Positions 29,936 to 43,811 of a DNA stretch of 64,000 nt are shown piece after piece. The notes below the pieces were generated by a model. The model was not told where the DNA came from. It did not search any database and saw only the letters and a program-made list of their open reading frames with translations. Made by a program: the position numbers and the translations under genes. The stretch is from assembly GCA_038501785.1 (NCBI GenBank), contig JBAMJR010000011.1:1-64000 (forward strand), in the 5' to 3' direction. Position 1 is the stretch's first letter. The number at the start of each line of letters is the position of its first letter. Origin of the DNA: Myoxocephalus aenaeus (Eukaryota; Chordata; Actinopteri; Perciformes; Cottidae).

Positions 29936-30059
29936 GACCGCAGATAAATTAACGTTCCTGTCATCTGCGGGAGAAAGAGGACGTTGTTGACCAACCTCCG
30001 AAGGATGCTGCATCTCCAACACAGAGGGGTAAAAACTAAAGTACAAAACAGATTAATAG

Positions 30060-32850
30060 TGCGGTTCCGAGATTTAAGAGCGCGTGTCGAGCAATTAAAT
30101 AATCAAGCGTATTGAGGCTTGTATCGTTTTAAACTAATGACGTCATTGATGAAGCCCAAAGAAGAAACACGTTTAGAAATGATTATTACGGATTTAAAAA
30201 ATAAATACAAGTCTTTCCCAACATCACTTTCCCAGTTACACAAGCACATTTACTTGCTTCTGCCCAGTAATAGTGTTTACGTTTTAGTGGCATCTAGTGG
30301 TTTATGGAAGGTTGCAACCAATTAAATACCCCACTGCTCCCTTTCCAAGCGTGTTGGAGAACTACAGTGGCCAGCAGGTAGGGATAGGTATCTTTAGGAT
30401 TTTAGCACAACTAGGAGCTACTCTTATCAATACTCGGTTCATCTACAAGACTAACAATAATGATAATAAAAAAGATATATAGAATTTAAAAAATAAATAA
30501 TGTAAGAACATTATTAGAAGTTATATTTAGATGTAATTAAATATTATTTCTAGAGCAGCAACAGTTATGTTTAAAACAGTAAAGTCACGATTTATAAAAG
30601 GAATTATTATCTCACTGGAAACAAATGTAAAATGACCATAACATAAATACACAGAAATCAGGCAGTATGTCTGTCCTCCTGGCTGCTTTGTCTCAGCCAG
30701 CAGAAAAGTAAATGTAATAGATCTGCATGTTTTGTGTTGTAAATGAAGCCTCGAGAAATTAACCACAGCTTTAACTCCACATCACTGCAAAAAGACGACA
30801 AACACGTCGTGCTATATCATCATAAGAATATGACATAAAACACCAGGATATTTAAAACTGCTACTACAGTTAAAATCTACCTTTAATGTAAAAACTGTGA
30901 CAAATCTGATACTAAAATCTTGATTTGATTAAAATAGCAAATCCAGAAAGCTTATTTTGAGTCCCACATTGACCTGATCAATAACGTTAGTTACTAATTA
31001 ACGCAAACTGATGAATAAAACATCTTTCTACGGGTTGTTTTAGGCGTTCAATCAGTCGGTCTTTTAGTAAATATACTTTGTTGCATGTTTATCGAGTAAT
31101 TTACTTTATCTGTATTACACGGGATGAGGATGTGTATATTTACGTGTATAGTACATCTACAGATCACACAGACGCTAACTTTTAAAACAGTTGAGAGGTT
31201 CAAAGGTCACTGAAACTGCTGTAACTGTTAGATATTAGCTAGCAGTTCGGCTGTGTGGCTACTTTAAACCCGGATTAAACACTCGGCTCTCACTAATGTA
31301 GCCGTACACCACAGTTTACTGCACCGTTTTATATTATCGGGTACACCACCAGCGCTGACATTGGACCCTACATTTGCAAAATTCAATGTGACAATGATCT
31401 CTCTGCTTCCTGCCTCATGCAACTAATATATGAGGTGTTGTCAAATCAATCATTCATATGGATTTCCCCATTACGTCAACCTGACCCCGAATGTGCGACA
31501 CTTCAACGCAGCCTCACCTAAAACCGAGCCACGGAGTGATCCTCATACATTCATGTGAGCAACACTCGTGTGGTGCAACGATCCAGCCCCCCGACACACG
31601 AGCTCTTCAGGTTTGACGACATAGAACTGGAAACGTTAAATGTGTCAGCGCCACCTGCTGGTTTGGAGGATCAATTATCAGAACAGGACGCCATAACATA
31701 CAGATCACAGTTTCACAGTTCACTCTCTACAACTCAATTCACCATCGTATAATTTGCCATTTTTGACCGCCATTTTCACAATGCAAACACATATTTTAAA
31801 CAAACTGCAAAGGTGAGTCTATATCATGAACAACCTATAACACATAATTAAATTGTCAATGTCGAAGCACATTTAATACAATTGGATCTTTGTCTGCATA
31901 TTATTAAAATAAGATTCAAGGCTATAACAATGTAATACGTCTAAGATTGATTTACACTCATTTGTTGCACAAGACAATTAGCCTACTGGCGCAAAATACA
32001 TTTAAAATGTAGATCATCTTTGGCATATCTGCCTATTTACACTCTTTGGTCAGCAGGTGGTTTTGTGTTGCACATAAATTCTCAATAAATTAACCCTTTT
32101 GCAAATAAATTGCTCACTCATCACAAACAATATAACACCTGGCTATTTACATCTGCTGCTATAGTACTAGACTAGACTTATTACATGTTTTTTCAAGAGC
32201 AAAAACAAATACTTTTTTTTAATTGTCCATACATTTTTTTTTTTAATACAAGTGTAACACTTCTTCAGAATACTACAGTCAACGTCTGTTGCCTGTTTTG
32301 GCGTCCTGCACATTGCTGAGAAATATGGATAAAAGCATTTCTATTTTTGAGATGTGATTATTGTTCCATTCCAATTGGATGTATCTTATTGCAGGTCTTC
32401 TAATTAACTATGCTTTCTCCCCAATGTATTATGATTTATCATAGCAAACAAATGTATGTTAATCTCATCGCAGAGGAATCACCAGCAGACTAACATCACA
32501 AACACCAATAATTACTATAATTATTATATTCTTAAATGTGCTTAAAACTGATAGAACTGTGGATTTATTATATTTGTTATGTTTCTTGATAGATTCACTA
32601 TATCGTGGTCATATTCACCTTCATATAGTATGTAGGACTTTGTGTGTTTATTTTAAATCATATTGTATTAGTATGGCATTAATTATCATATATGTTTTTG
32701 CAGTGATATTTTTTACAATGACCATCATGACAATTGTCTGATAATAGGTGGAAACGGCAGCAGTGGTTACTGATGACCTCCTAATCAATAATTCAGTTTC
32801 TCCAGCAGCGTTCATCAATAATCAATGACAGGTAGAACATATTTGAACGT
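30060..32850. other. intergenic region upstream of mpv17l2 copy B
   Basis: No coding exon is supported. The immediate upstream part should contain the promoter of copy B, but no TATA box or clear initiator is visible. The remainder is AT-rich and unremarkable. Confidence 0.4.
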
Positions 32851-32859
32851 CTCAGGACA

Positions 32860-33130
32860 GTTGTTACGCCCACGGCGATTGATTCGTCAGACGTGCTGTC
32901 AATCTTGACTGTGGTCCCGCCCACATGTCATTCATTTTACGTTGTTTCTGGCTGAGTAAAGATTGCGGAGTTACGGAAAGACCGGAAATCAATCTTTTCT
33001 TTCAAAGTAATTTTTCGTTATATCGTTGGAGTTCTCGCGTTTAGCTGGAGAACACGAGCTCATGACACTAGAGATGTCACTTGAGTCAGGGTCTGTTTGG
33101 TCTGAAGACTAGTGAACAAATGTGCTGGTG
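32860..33130 (+). promoter_or_regulatory. possible promoter upstream of the orphan exon
   Basis: A moderately GC-richer patch contains CCACGGCGATTG and two GC-box-like motifs (ACGCCCACG, CCCGCCCAC). It lies a few hundred bases before the possible first exon at 33551. The strand is inferred from that exon. Confidence 0.25.
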
Positions 33131-33550
33131 TGGAGTTGGAGATAAGTGAGCTCTTCCCCATCTTGCTCATCTCTGCTTGAAGCAGAAAGAGAGGCTGCTT
33201 TAGCCACTTCGAGCAAAACACATCTGATTATCCAACCGAAAGGCCTGAGGTCGAGGTGTATTGTGGTGGGTACTTGGTGGAGTACTCTTTCAAAACGTTT
33301 AAGACAGTATTAATTCATTATTTTCATCAATAGTACAAGTACGTTGGCCAGGACATCAGTTTATGTCAACGTTATACCTATAAAGTAATACAACTACCAT
33401 TTGAAATAATACAATTGAAAAGATGCATCCTTTTAAAAAAATGTTTAAAGCATCTATTTTTGTTATCATGATTTGTCGCATTTATTTTGAGCAATTATAT
33501 AGGCAGCTCATTTTGAACGACATTTATTCTGGAATTTGTAACCGGATGTT

Positions 33551-33638
33551 ATGTTGCACGGACATTCTGACTCGACAGCGGTGGTGTTTCTGCGGGTGCT
33601 GGACGAGGTGGATAGTATCCGGATAGAAATATATAAAG
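33551..33638 (+). CDS. possible first coding exon of an unidentified gene
   Basis: An ATG four codons after an in-frame stop opens 29 codons (MLHGHSDSTAVVFLRVLDEV, continuing to EIYK) and runs into a good donor, AAAG/GTGAGA, in phase 1. The last 20 residues look like an amphipathic helix and the codons are more GC-rich than the flanks. No following exon could be found on the plus strand before rab3a. An overlapping ATG five bases upstream in another frame weakens the start. It may be a relic, a chance frame, or the start of a gene whose other exons I missed. Confidence 0.3.
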
Positions 33639-34058
33639 GTGAGATTTCTGTCTCTATTAATGTATTGCATTGACAAACATGTAATATTTCAATCTAATGT
33701 ATCCTTCATTTATTGTTTATGAGCGTTTATGTTCGAATATCTGGGAAATTATTTCAGATTAAAGAACCTTTGACATATATGCTCGCTTTAGAACAGCTGT
33801 TTTCATTGTGAAAACCACAAAACCGTCGTAGATGCATTCAATGCATATTTATTCGTGTAATCTGTCAGGATGGATCTGGAAGGTGCTATTTGCTGAGTGG
33901 ATCTCTGGTTTGACTATGGGCCTGTCCTGCAGGAAAAGGCGTTTCACACCGTCCGATGGTTTAAATACGGAAAATGTGTCTTAATTTATCTGAGGCAGGA
34001 ACAATATAATGCAATTCAAACTCCTCCATTTAATTCATAGAACAAACTAGGCGAGTCA

Positions 34059-34060
<2 letters not shown>

Positions 34061-34140
<80 letters not shown>
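34061..34140. repeat. (AT)n microsatellite
   Basis: About 80 bp of AT repeat. Confidence 0.98.
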
Positions 34141-34143
<3 letters not shown>

Positions 34144-34547
34144 GTCTGGCGTATGTACAATTATCTGTTATTTTCTTATAATACTTATTATAATGAGATA
34201 ACCTACCAACCCTATACTCACTATTAGTCCGAATATGTAGAGGATTATACTAATATTATTGGAGTTTTATACATGAAACGTTGAGCCATATAGAGGACTG
34301 TTGTGTGTCTGTGGTAGAGTGAAACGTTTAGTCCTGAACCAATCAGATCTCGGCTAGTGGCTTTTTATGATGTGTGTGCTTCCCATACTGCAACAGCTCC
34401 TTTCATTACAGAAGGAATAAAATCGGAGAAACCGGCTATAAGTTGACTGAAATATTCAAACTAAAATATTACCTTCATTGGGTGTGCCTATATTTACACA
34501 TATATGCTTATTGCACACTTATACAGGGATAATATACAACATATACA

Positions 34548-34550
<3 letters not shown>

Positions 34551-34631
<81 letters not shown>

Positions 34632-34647
34632 CGTGCGTGTGTGTGTT
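34551..34647. repeat. (TG)n microsatellite
   Basis: About 95 bp of TG repeat with a few GCGTGC interruptions near the right end. Confidence 0.98.
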
Positions 34648-35639
34648 TTAAGGACAGAGTCAGACAGAAGATGTATTGGCTTTCATCCACCTTCACCTAG
34701 GTGAATAGTTGATTCAGCCCTGTCAGTTTTTATAGTGAATCAATGTAATAGTACAATAGAATGAGCTGAAGACAGAAACTCTTCTGCCAGTTTTCATTTA
34801 ACCTGCAAGGATTGCAAAGTGCCATGTGTGAATGTGAGCCGACAGTCTGCTAGTTCACATCTGCACTTCCTCTGCTGACAGTAAAGCTACCGGCAGTGAG
34901 ACTTGAAGGCCGGAGTCCTGGGAACACACTTCATTTTACCTGTAACAAACACTGCTGCAGAACCAACCGGGATCAGATTCATAGGTCGGGTCGATATCTT
35001 TTATTACATTTCAGTCAATCTGTCAAAGTTATGAGTCTCGTCTGACCACTGCTGCAGAAAAACAGACTAAGTTGTTAAGACGTTTCATGTACCTTAAAGA
35101 ACAGTTACAGATCAGGGTTCGGGTCAGATCAGATGATAGTCTGAGGTTGCTTCAGAGGCGGAAAAACTAAACCAAAAAAGATCTCAAAGGGAAACATGGA
35201 ATTCTTGTAGGTGTTAGAACGTAAACATATACGGAAATATTGGGCAAATATTAGCTATCAGCAGTTTTTAGGCCAACATTGTATTATTATTGTTGCTGGT
35301 CTTCAAAAAGATGTTATTATAACTTAAACTGTAGTATACTAATAAATGTCATGACCACTGGGACGAACAAAACAACCCATGACATGTAGAAAAATGTTTC
35401 AACTTCCACAACAGGCTTTATATTTCCTATCAATTTGTTTCCCCTAAATTAAAATCTCCATAAAAACAGGCAGGACGTGTCAAATAAAAGGCCAATATTT
35501 ATGAATTATAAACTGGTTTACAAACAGACACGTCCTGGATTCACCTGCAGACTCCAGCACCAAAATACATCTCCTACATCCTGGCTGCTCCCTCCTCTCT
35601 GCTTTCTGTTTGCTCTGGAGAGAGAGAAAAAAGAAAAAG

Positions 35640-35735
35640 GAAGAAGAAAGGCTATTTATAGCTTCCCCTCCTCTCATCTGCATCACCACTCCTCCTAGAA
35701 AAGGGATCACGTGATTGGAGGAATAGGGGGAAATT
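35640..35735 (+). promoter_or_regulatory. weak candidate regulatory patch upstream of rab3a
   Basis: A TATA-like TATTTATA (near 35652), a palindromic E-box CACGTG and an inverted CCAAT (ATTGG) lie within 80 bp, about 8 kb before the first coding exon of rab3a. In mammals that gene has a non-coding first exon far upstream, so a distant promoter is expected. Assigning it to this patch is a guess. Confidence 0.2.
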
Positions 35736-36994
35736 GCTGTCATAGGCGACCAGGGAACAGGACAGCAGCTGTATTAAAATCCGCGGCATCCTCTCTGAAA
35801 TGTTGAATGTGGTAAACTTTAAAACCCTGACAGAATATTAGATTTTTTTTTAAACAATTTATATGAATTAATTTAATTGTTCCAGTTATTATTGTCCCAT
35901 TTTGTTTAAGCATTTCAGCATCAGATATTTATTTAGAAAGAGAAGAACACAGCAGGCAGTGATGAAAGATGCAAACACCAGCAGTGTGTGTGGTTTGGGA
36001 TGGTAAGAGTTTTACGACAGCATCCTCTCATATTTTAACAGATATTTTGAGTTTGCTTGATTCAATCTAGTGGCAGATACATATTTGACTCCTCTGAGTT
36101 CTTCTGGTTTAGATGTATCTTCCTAGTTCTGGTCCGGGTTGTGATTCTGGGTGTGCATTTTCATGTTCGGGAGAACATTTTAGATCAGTGAAAACCTTTT
36201 CTCCCCTCACAGCCTGTTCACAGTTGGAGATTGCACTATTTGCAATGGTGGAAGAACTATTGTGATTATTTATTTCAGTAAAAGAAGCAAAGTCAAAGTA
36301 GTAAATAATACTATGAAGTTGATTATATTTATAGGATGGATTCATATGTAAGTGTCACTTTAATGTTGTTGCTGGTCAAAGTGGAGCTGACTTTAAGTAC
36401 TTTTTAGTATAAAATGTAAATACTCAATATTGTAATTACTTGAGTCATTGTACTTAGTTAATTTTGAAAACTTTAATGAAAATAAATGGGATTGTCCCTA
36501 CCACAGAAAAATGTGTTCAAAGTGAAATATTTTTTGTAATCTCTCGTGGAGGTGAAGACGCCTCCATCAGTCGCCTTTGCAGGTTCCTCAGTAACCGTCT
36601 TTAAGCAGAAAGGGTTTGGATGATCTGGGATCAGCTGAGGATCAGCTGTCAATCTGCAGGAAGCCAGCCACTGCTAAATAAATGAGCCTGACTCGCTGGC
36701 CGCAGCAGCTCTTAGCTTTGGATCAATCCAGTCCAGGAGGACGTCAATCTTCTTTAGGTGACAGGTTTAGAAGAGAGCTTGATGATGTCATCGTACAGCA
36801 CAGAAACTCTTAGTCATGATTGAATTAGGATTTAAGAAAAACACTTCACACTTGGTTACAGTGTAACTACTGACAGTGTGCGGTTGAGCAGAGCAGAAAA
36901 CCTGTAAGCTGCATGTTTTCTCCATAATGTTGTCATTAGTTCTTGTTATATGTAAAAAAATAATATATATAATAATAATAAATGTTATCTAAAA

Positions 36995-37295
36995 ACAGGT
37001 GGCACAGTGGTAACAGTGCAGTGGTTAGTACTGTCGTCTCACAGTAAGAGGCCTCCTGGTTCAAACCTCTTTTTCTCTTTCTCAGGCTTCCTCCATGTAG
37101 GTTTAGTCAATTGTTGACTCTAAATTGAGAACGTGAGTATGTGTGTGTGTCTGTCTCGATGTGTCGGCCCTGTGATTGTCTGACAATCATTGTCTCTCCA
37201 GGGCCTCTCTCCCAATGTCGACTGGGATATGCTCCAACCCCCACGACACTGTTGGGAATAGGTGCTATAGATCATTATCTATTATCTATTATCTT
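36995..37295 (+). repeat. teleost LINE/SINE-like interspersed repeat
   Basis: It begins GTGGCACAGTGGTAACAGTG, passes through CTGTCGTCTCACAGTAAGAG and CTCTAAATTGAGAACGTGAG, and ends near CTGGGATATGCTCCAACCCC and GGTGCTATAGATCATT. This order matches a very common repeat of fish genomes. It is degenerate and partly deleted. Confidence 0.6.
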
Positions 37296-37299
37296 AAAA

Positions 37300-40200
37300 A
37301 ACATCATCTTCTGTAATATCAAAATGTTTCTCAGTGACTCAAATTCACAACTGTGACCACAGGTCATCACGTGAAACTAAAAGTGACAGCAGGAACATCA
37401 GAGATGTGGGTTTCAGTGGGATTTGGCGATCTTTGTTATCAAGTCCCTCATCCTCCACCATGATAGAGGAGCTGAGTTATCCTCATCCATATGCCCGTAT
37501 CCATTTTGCAGTTTAATTTGACCTGAATCCATTGTTAAATTTTACATTTATAAAAACGCTGATGAGACTATATAGATCCCTTTATCGGGGAGTCATGAGT
37601 CAGCTTATTAGACACATGGAGAATAAGATCAAAAAAAGATTTCAAAATAAGAAGGAATTAAAATACTGCAAGAAATGCAATTAATCAATCTATCGATAAG
37701 TACATTGACAGAAAATAATCCGTGACCCAATTTCTGGTTTGAAGGATAGGCTGAGAACTTTTTGAGGACAGCAAGCCAAGAGAAGCAAAAACATTTAGTA
37801 GAAGTTTGCAATCTAAACTGACTGGAAGACCTTGGATTGAATGTCTATTTCAAAGTAAACTTTTTGCCTAATGTGCTGCAACATCGCTGACTCAGCAAAA
37901 AAAAAAAAAAAAGGCCGATAAAAAGCACATAGGCTGAAAATATCTTCTGAGCTGAGTAGACACTTTGGTGCAACCTTAACATGAGCAGATACATTTTTAA
38001 TAAGGCTGGCCAAAGACGAAATCGAACACCAAACCCCGACTGTGATCAAGTGTGATCTCACTTCCAATAGGTTTGTTTTAGCAATATAACTTGTTTTGGT
38101 TCACAGTGACAAATAGACCTTCTTTGTATTTTAGTTGAGTGTTTTGGAATTTTTGGTATATTGTGTTATTTTTGTGAAATGTTGTGTATTTAAAATCTTT
38201 CGAGGGAGCATTTTGATCAGATGTGTCGAAAAGTCTGCTTCTCTTCCTGCATTTTTAAGTTGCACATTAAAAAGCCTAAGTGGAAATGTAAAAAAAAGAA
38301 AAAGAAATATACTAATTAACCAAACTGATTTTCACTTGGCTGAGGAGGAAAATGTACCGATAAAAGCAGAATGGAAAAAGACGTTTAGTGAATAAATCAT
38401 GATGTACAAATATGACTTATGTGTCACTGAAGCTTCAGCTGAAGAGACTGGAAAATGGCAGCATAGGATGAGCGATGAGGAGACTTAACGCATGAAATAA
38501 ACCAAAATGCCATATTTCCATCTTGGTTTTTTTCATATTGTTTTTGTTCTTTTGAGATTTGACTGTTAGTTTTGCAATGGTTCAATGGCACCCGTCTAGA
38601 GAATTAGCACGACAAACTGTTCATCTATGGACTCAACTCCTGATACTAATTAGTGTAAAGGTAGTGGATGGAAACACACGTTATTTTTTTGATTTTCTAG
38701 AAATTTGGTTCAAGGTTGCACAACGTTTGGATGGAAACCAAACTAATAATATCCTATTAACACGTCATATGTGCAACCCTTTTTGATTTTGTGATAAATT
38801 CCCACTTATTAAAAACTTTTTATTATTGTTCGATCATAGACTCACATTTTTCGGGCAGCTTGTTGTGGTCCACATCATACGAGGACACTTTATTGACACA
38901 ATTACACAGTACGCATTAACAAAAGCCACAACAGCAACACTGGTGTTGAGGTTAAAGATGGGTGTGGTCCGAGCAAGGCTGCTGTATTTAAAGGTGTATT
39001 TCAATCAACTAAACTGGAGTTTCTCCAATAGAATTTTTGCATCAGGTCTTTGAATAATTAGGTACCAATTATTTTTTGTGAAAATGTAATACTTTCGGGT
39101 AACCCAGGACATGTAAACGAAAGTAACAGTTATTTGTTCTATTGATCTGGATCTCTTTTGGCTAAAGTGCTTACAATCATCCATAATAAGTTAAAGCATT
39201 TTCAGAAATACTATTTAGTACATGCACACATATGCATACACGTAATATTCACATTATTTTAAATACCTGCACACATGACTGACATCAACTCCAGTTCTTC
39301 CCTGTTTTTCTGTTTTAATGTTCGGACCAGTTACACATATACAAATAAAGAGCTCAATATGAGCATTAGATCATATGTCTTCAAAATATTCCTGCTAAGA
39401 GAATCCCAAAACTCACACTCGACTTCATAATCATGTGACATTAGTTTGTACGTGTGTCGTCCTTGGAGCCCTGTGGGATGGAGGACTTGTGGGTATAGTA
39501 TCTGCTGTGGGTCAGTGCAAACCGTCTCCTTCAACCTATCTGTGTTTGTTCACATTTCCTGTCGCTGCTGTGGATTACGCTCTCACCCTCGGTGAGTCAC
39601 ACTGCAGTTCACTTCCCTGCAGCGCCAGAGACTCATTTTCAGTTGACTTGATTGGATGCCAATCAAATTTAGCAGCATTAAAACGCTGAGTCACAGCTAG
39701 GTTGAAGTTGTTTACATGTACCTCTTTAGGAACTGTGGCTTGTTGTATATTTCTGAGATGGAGACACTTTTGCCATGAATATAAACAAAGGCTGCCTAAT
39801 AATATGAATGCATTGTGCTGAAAACAATCATCAAACTGTTATTTCTAATTGCACAGTATGTTGTACTGAGACACTCTCATCATTTCAAGCAATTGATATA
39901 TAATGCAACTTTAGAATAAATAATTTCTTAAAGGAGTTTCTCTTCTCATAGTGTTTCTCCTCCAGTAACACGGCATTCAAGGGGTTATTGGAAAAATATG
40001 TATTGTTTTGTTTTGCAGACAACACAAATGCAGACAACACAAATGCTAAACGTATGTTTTTTTAAATTCAAGCACTAACACGCCTGGAAACTTGCCTTTT
40101 TAGTTCAAACTGAGAAATGTACAAATATATTCAGCAATTCCGTCAAAAGATATTTAAAAAACTAAACAGAGTGTTTGAAGTCCTAACGTTATTTAACTTG

Positions 40201-40950
40201 ACTACTATTACTATTTTAGAATCATACTAATCAGTTTGTCAGATGAGGTCTCTTATTTCCCAGTTTCCGTCTTTGGTATTCTGTATTGAAACTCATACTC
40301 AAATGTATGCAGGAGAGTTATTCGTGAGGAATTATTTACGTCACAATCGAAGCAGAACTTGCCATCAATCAAATAGAAATCTACACCTACGCTGCTGCTG
40401 CGTTTGGGATGTTCTCGATTATTTACATAAATGAAGGTAAAAAATTGTTTTAAATGCGTGTGATTTCTGGTTTCTTCATTCTTTTTTACTTCAGTTTCCT
40501 GTTTGAACCCCACTTAGAATTATGTTGCGTGTTGCAGGTTTATTGATGGCTTTAACTCTAACCTCTGCATAAAAAGAACATCAGCGTGTTGAGGAAGGGT
40601 CCGTGCTTCTTTATTATTTAACAAGGATCTCTGTGTTCCTTCATGTAAACCGATCGGCCGAAGCTCTGAGGAGGGTGCAGTTGTTTTGTTTGTGTTTTAT
40701 TCCCTGAGAGTTCTCGTGTTCCACTGCAGCTGAGTGGAGATAACAGTCTAAATATAGAGCAGGGTGCTGCGACTCTGAGGCCTGTGGGCTCGAGTCATTG
40801 TGCTCTCAAGAGTCGAAAAGGTTTCCTGAATCCTTTTAGCCCTCTTGTCCCTCTGGTAGCTACCGTGGTTGCATCCCAACAAATGTCTCATTGATGTAGC
40901 TCACGCTGTGAGAGAGGAGCCAAGGAGGGATGGAACTTCTCTCGCTCTAT
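37300..40950. other. non-coding DNA upstream of rab3a
   Basis: No exon is supported. The donor-like CCCTCG/GTGAGT at 39588 has no convincing exon attached. Part of the stretch may be the first, untranslated intron of rab3a. Confidence 0.35.
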
Positions 40951-41379
40951 TTTTTCATTCTTGACACAAATATTTCTGTCACTTTTCTTGCAAACAACCA
41001 TGTTCAACACTGTGTATGTCTCCAAGGAAAGTCTGTCTGAAAATGCATGCTGTTATCCCAATATCTTAATGATATTGCATCTCCCCCCTCTCTCTATAAC
41101 AACCTGCCTCCATGCAACTGTTTCCCAACCTGCTAATGTTCCATCTCCCATGTCTGCCGCTTACTGTTATCCTATGCATGCTTTGTTCTCTTGCTGCTGT
41201 GGTTTCGTCTTACTGCTTGTATTATGCTTCTCTGGATGTGGTTGCGTTGCTTGATTCTGTTGTCTGTTATACTGCCCAATGTTTGTGTGTCTGTATGTCT
41301 TCATGTAATGCTTGTTGTGACTGTAAGCCAGTTGGAAACTTTCGGATGTGTTTTGCTGTCGCTTTCACTTTTGATTTGA

Positions 41380-41475
41380 CTTTCATTTAGCCCCAATCCC
41401 TCTGCCCTCAAGAGACTTTGCCAGGCTGCCATTGTAAATACGCACTTGTTCTTATGACTACCCTGGTTAAATATA
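41380..41475 (+). repeat. 3' tail of a fish non-LTR retrotransposon
   Basis: The run CCCCAATCCCTCTGCCCTC, then GAGACTTTGCCAGGCTGCCA, TTGTAAATACGCACTTGTTC and CTACCCTGGTTAAATA is a familiar conserved tail found across teleost genomes. The body of the element was not recognised. Confidence 0.5.
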
Positions 41476-41719
41476 GGTTTAAAAAAAAGAAGCCTCCCAT
41501 GGTGTATATTAACACTTTGGATTTCGGAATTGGCCATTTGTAAGCACAAATTCTTTTCAAGCATAAACCGATTCTTGTGCTTTTGCCAGAGACCTCTATG
41601 AAGACCTTCGCAGTAACGGGTGTTATAACTGTAAGTCGCGAAGGTTTGGCGAGATCACAACAACACATTAAGCCGATTGGTGGATTAAAAAGACAACATG
41701 GAACATACATTTTCTATCA

Positions 41720-41757
41720 GAATCGTTTATTGGCCGTTGCACATACAAGGAATTTGA
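41720..41757 (+). repeat. LINE tail fragment split by a foldback element
   Basis: The stretch ATCGTTTATTGGCCGTTGCA, ending ACATACAAGGAATTTGA, matches the tail type seen again at 47662-47780. It continues after the foldback element at 42112. Confidence 0.5.
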
Positions 41758-42111
41758 CTACCCAGCCAGCATGTCCAAGTGGGGCCCATAAGGTTTAAAT
41801 GTGGGTTTGTCCGCAGTTTCCACGGTGGCCTCACCTGTGTTTGCCCATACGGGTTTCAAGTTGGTGGGGACTGGGTTTATTCACCGAAACCCATAATGTA
41901 GCCTACTTGGGTCCCACTTAAAGCCCAGTCAGATCCCTCTTAAAGTCGGTGAATAAACCAGTGAAAAAACCCATTCCGCACCAACTTGAAACCCGTATGG
42001 GCAAACACAGGTGAGGCCACCGTGGAAACTGCTCACAAACCCACTTGGGACCCTTATCTGCAGCCCAAATTTAAACCTTATGGGCCCCACATGGACATGC
42101 TGGCTGGGTAG
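41758..42111. mobile_element. 354-bp foldback (hairpin) DNA element
   Basis: The two halves are reverse complements over most of their length. The left arm starts CTACCCAGCCAGCATGTCC and the right arm ends GGACATGCTGGCTGGGTAG. Internal landmarks such as CACGGTGGCCTCACCTGTG and CCCATACGGGTTTCAAGTTG recur inverted. Target duplication TTGA flanks it (41754-41757 and 42112-42115). No coding capacity. The superfamily is uncertain. Confidence 0.85.
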
Positions 42112-42119
42112 TTGAAGGT

Positions 42120-43800
42120 GCATAACAATAAAACTTGATAAAACAATAAAATTAAAATAATAAAAATTTAATAAAAACAATAAACGTATTGCAATAATAG
42201 ATCAATCTGGTAAACATATACAAGTATAGAGGAAATACCCGAACAACACCTTCACAGTTGCACCTTGAGCCAGTTCAGGGTTCGGGAAGACAGTTAAAGG
42301 TGAATTTGGGGTATTTGTCAATGTGGTTATTATTCTCACATGTTTGTTGGTCATGACAACATTTTACTCACCACAGAGATTTAGGAATTTAAGCAAGGAC
42401 AAAAGCAATGTAAGCAAGCAGCGCTAAGTTCTGATATGTCAAACTCTTAAGTCCAATCAGACACAGAAAGTAGTTTCTTGGAAACTCATGGAGTGTTGGC
42501 CACTAAATCTGAAGTTACCACTGTCATATAATCACCTCTTAGTGGTGTCATCATTGGGGTAGATGTCCTCAGCCTCAGCTGTAAGCATTAGACTGCCATG
42601 ATGGAGCCATCAATGTTTGTCATACCTGACCCTAAAATAGCCCTCTTATCACAGTAATGGATGGTATGAACACAGAGCTATTGCTGTTAAAATACAAGTC
42701 TGGCTGGTAATATCAGCCTCCAAACTGACTTCATGTTGCAGCTGCTTGTGTGATGAATTATTCCTCCCACATCTCCAGCTGATTGTGACGGATCGAGCAA
42801 TTCGCCTCCAACCTTTCTGCCAAATTCAGAAAATTCAGATGGGCTTTCTGTTTTCCCCTGACATCTCAATGTGCTGCTTTGATTAATTACCATGAAGAAA
42901 ATGTTTAAGCCTGACTAGTTAATTACAGTTACACTGAGTCTAGCAGATGCTGACAGAACCTCATCTTTTGTCTGAACACATACAATGTATGAGCTTTTCT
43001 GTGTGAAAAATCCCCTCTGCTGCTTTTTTAAGGGTTTCTTGGGTTTGATTTTAAAGTGAGTTTTTTGCTCATGACTTGAAAGGAGACGGTAATTTATTCA
43101 GATAGAGCAGACTACTAAACTATGCAATCATTAATAACCTACTCATCTGCATCCAAATCAGCAATAGCCCTATGTCCTCTATTGTTTTCTCAATTAAAAG
43201 ATTCATTGTTTTGTTTATGTAATGTTGTGAAAAATGTCTGTTATATTTTGCCGCAGCCCAAGGAGATGCATATATGTTGTTTTACCAACAGTTCAGAGCC
43301 CAAATATATTCAGTTTACTATCATTAATGGCACAGAGAAGCAGAACATCTGCTGGAAGCTGAAACTATCAAATCCTTTGACATTTTTGCTTAAAGAATCA
43401 TTAAATCGACGAATCAATGATCAAACTTGATCAACTAATCGTCGCACCTCTACTCTGCTTTTTCTCATTATCTTCATCATACTGTATATGTAGTTTTCTT
43501 TTAAGCTTAATCAGGTCAGCTAACTCGCCTTTCTAGCTCTTCGTAGGTTCTTATTGAGTTATATCTCAATCTACTGTATAGTTATATGCCTGTTCGGGAT
43601 TGAATTTGGACATTCTTCTCGACTGTTTTTCTATGAATATCCAGACTGTATGCTGGATTCTTCATAATATTTCCCCTACAACCCATAGCATAGATTTAGT
43701 CTGATGCTGCCATCAAATATTTGGGGTACTTGCACCAATTGCTATGCCTGACACATGTAGCGGTGGCCATTTGATTATCGCTTTGTGCTTCTCCTTTCTC
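42120..43800. other. non-coding DNA before rab3a coding exon 1
   Basis: AT-rich with no exon seen, apart from the polypyrimidine tract and acceptor directly before 43812. It presumably includes the intron that separates the untranslated first exon of rab3a from its start codon. Confidence 0.4.
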
Positions 43801-43811
43801 TCTGTCCACAG

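Noticed and set aside
34414..34455. Second exon for the orphan exon at 33551 (acceptor TTACAG, then EGIKSEKPAIS and a stop)
   Set aside because: It would end after 12 residues with no conserved content. The acceptor match is weak evidence on its own.
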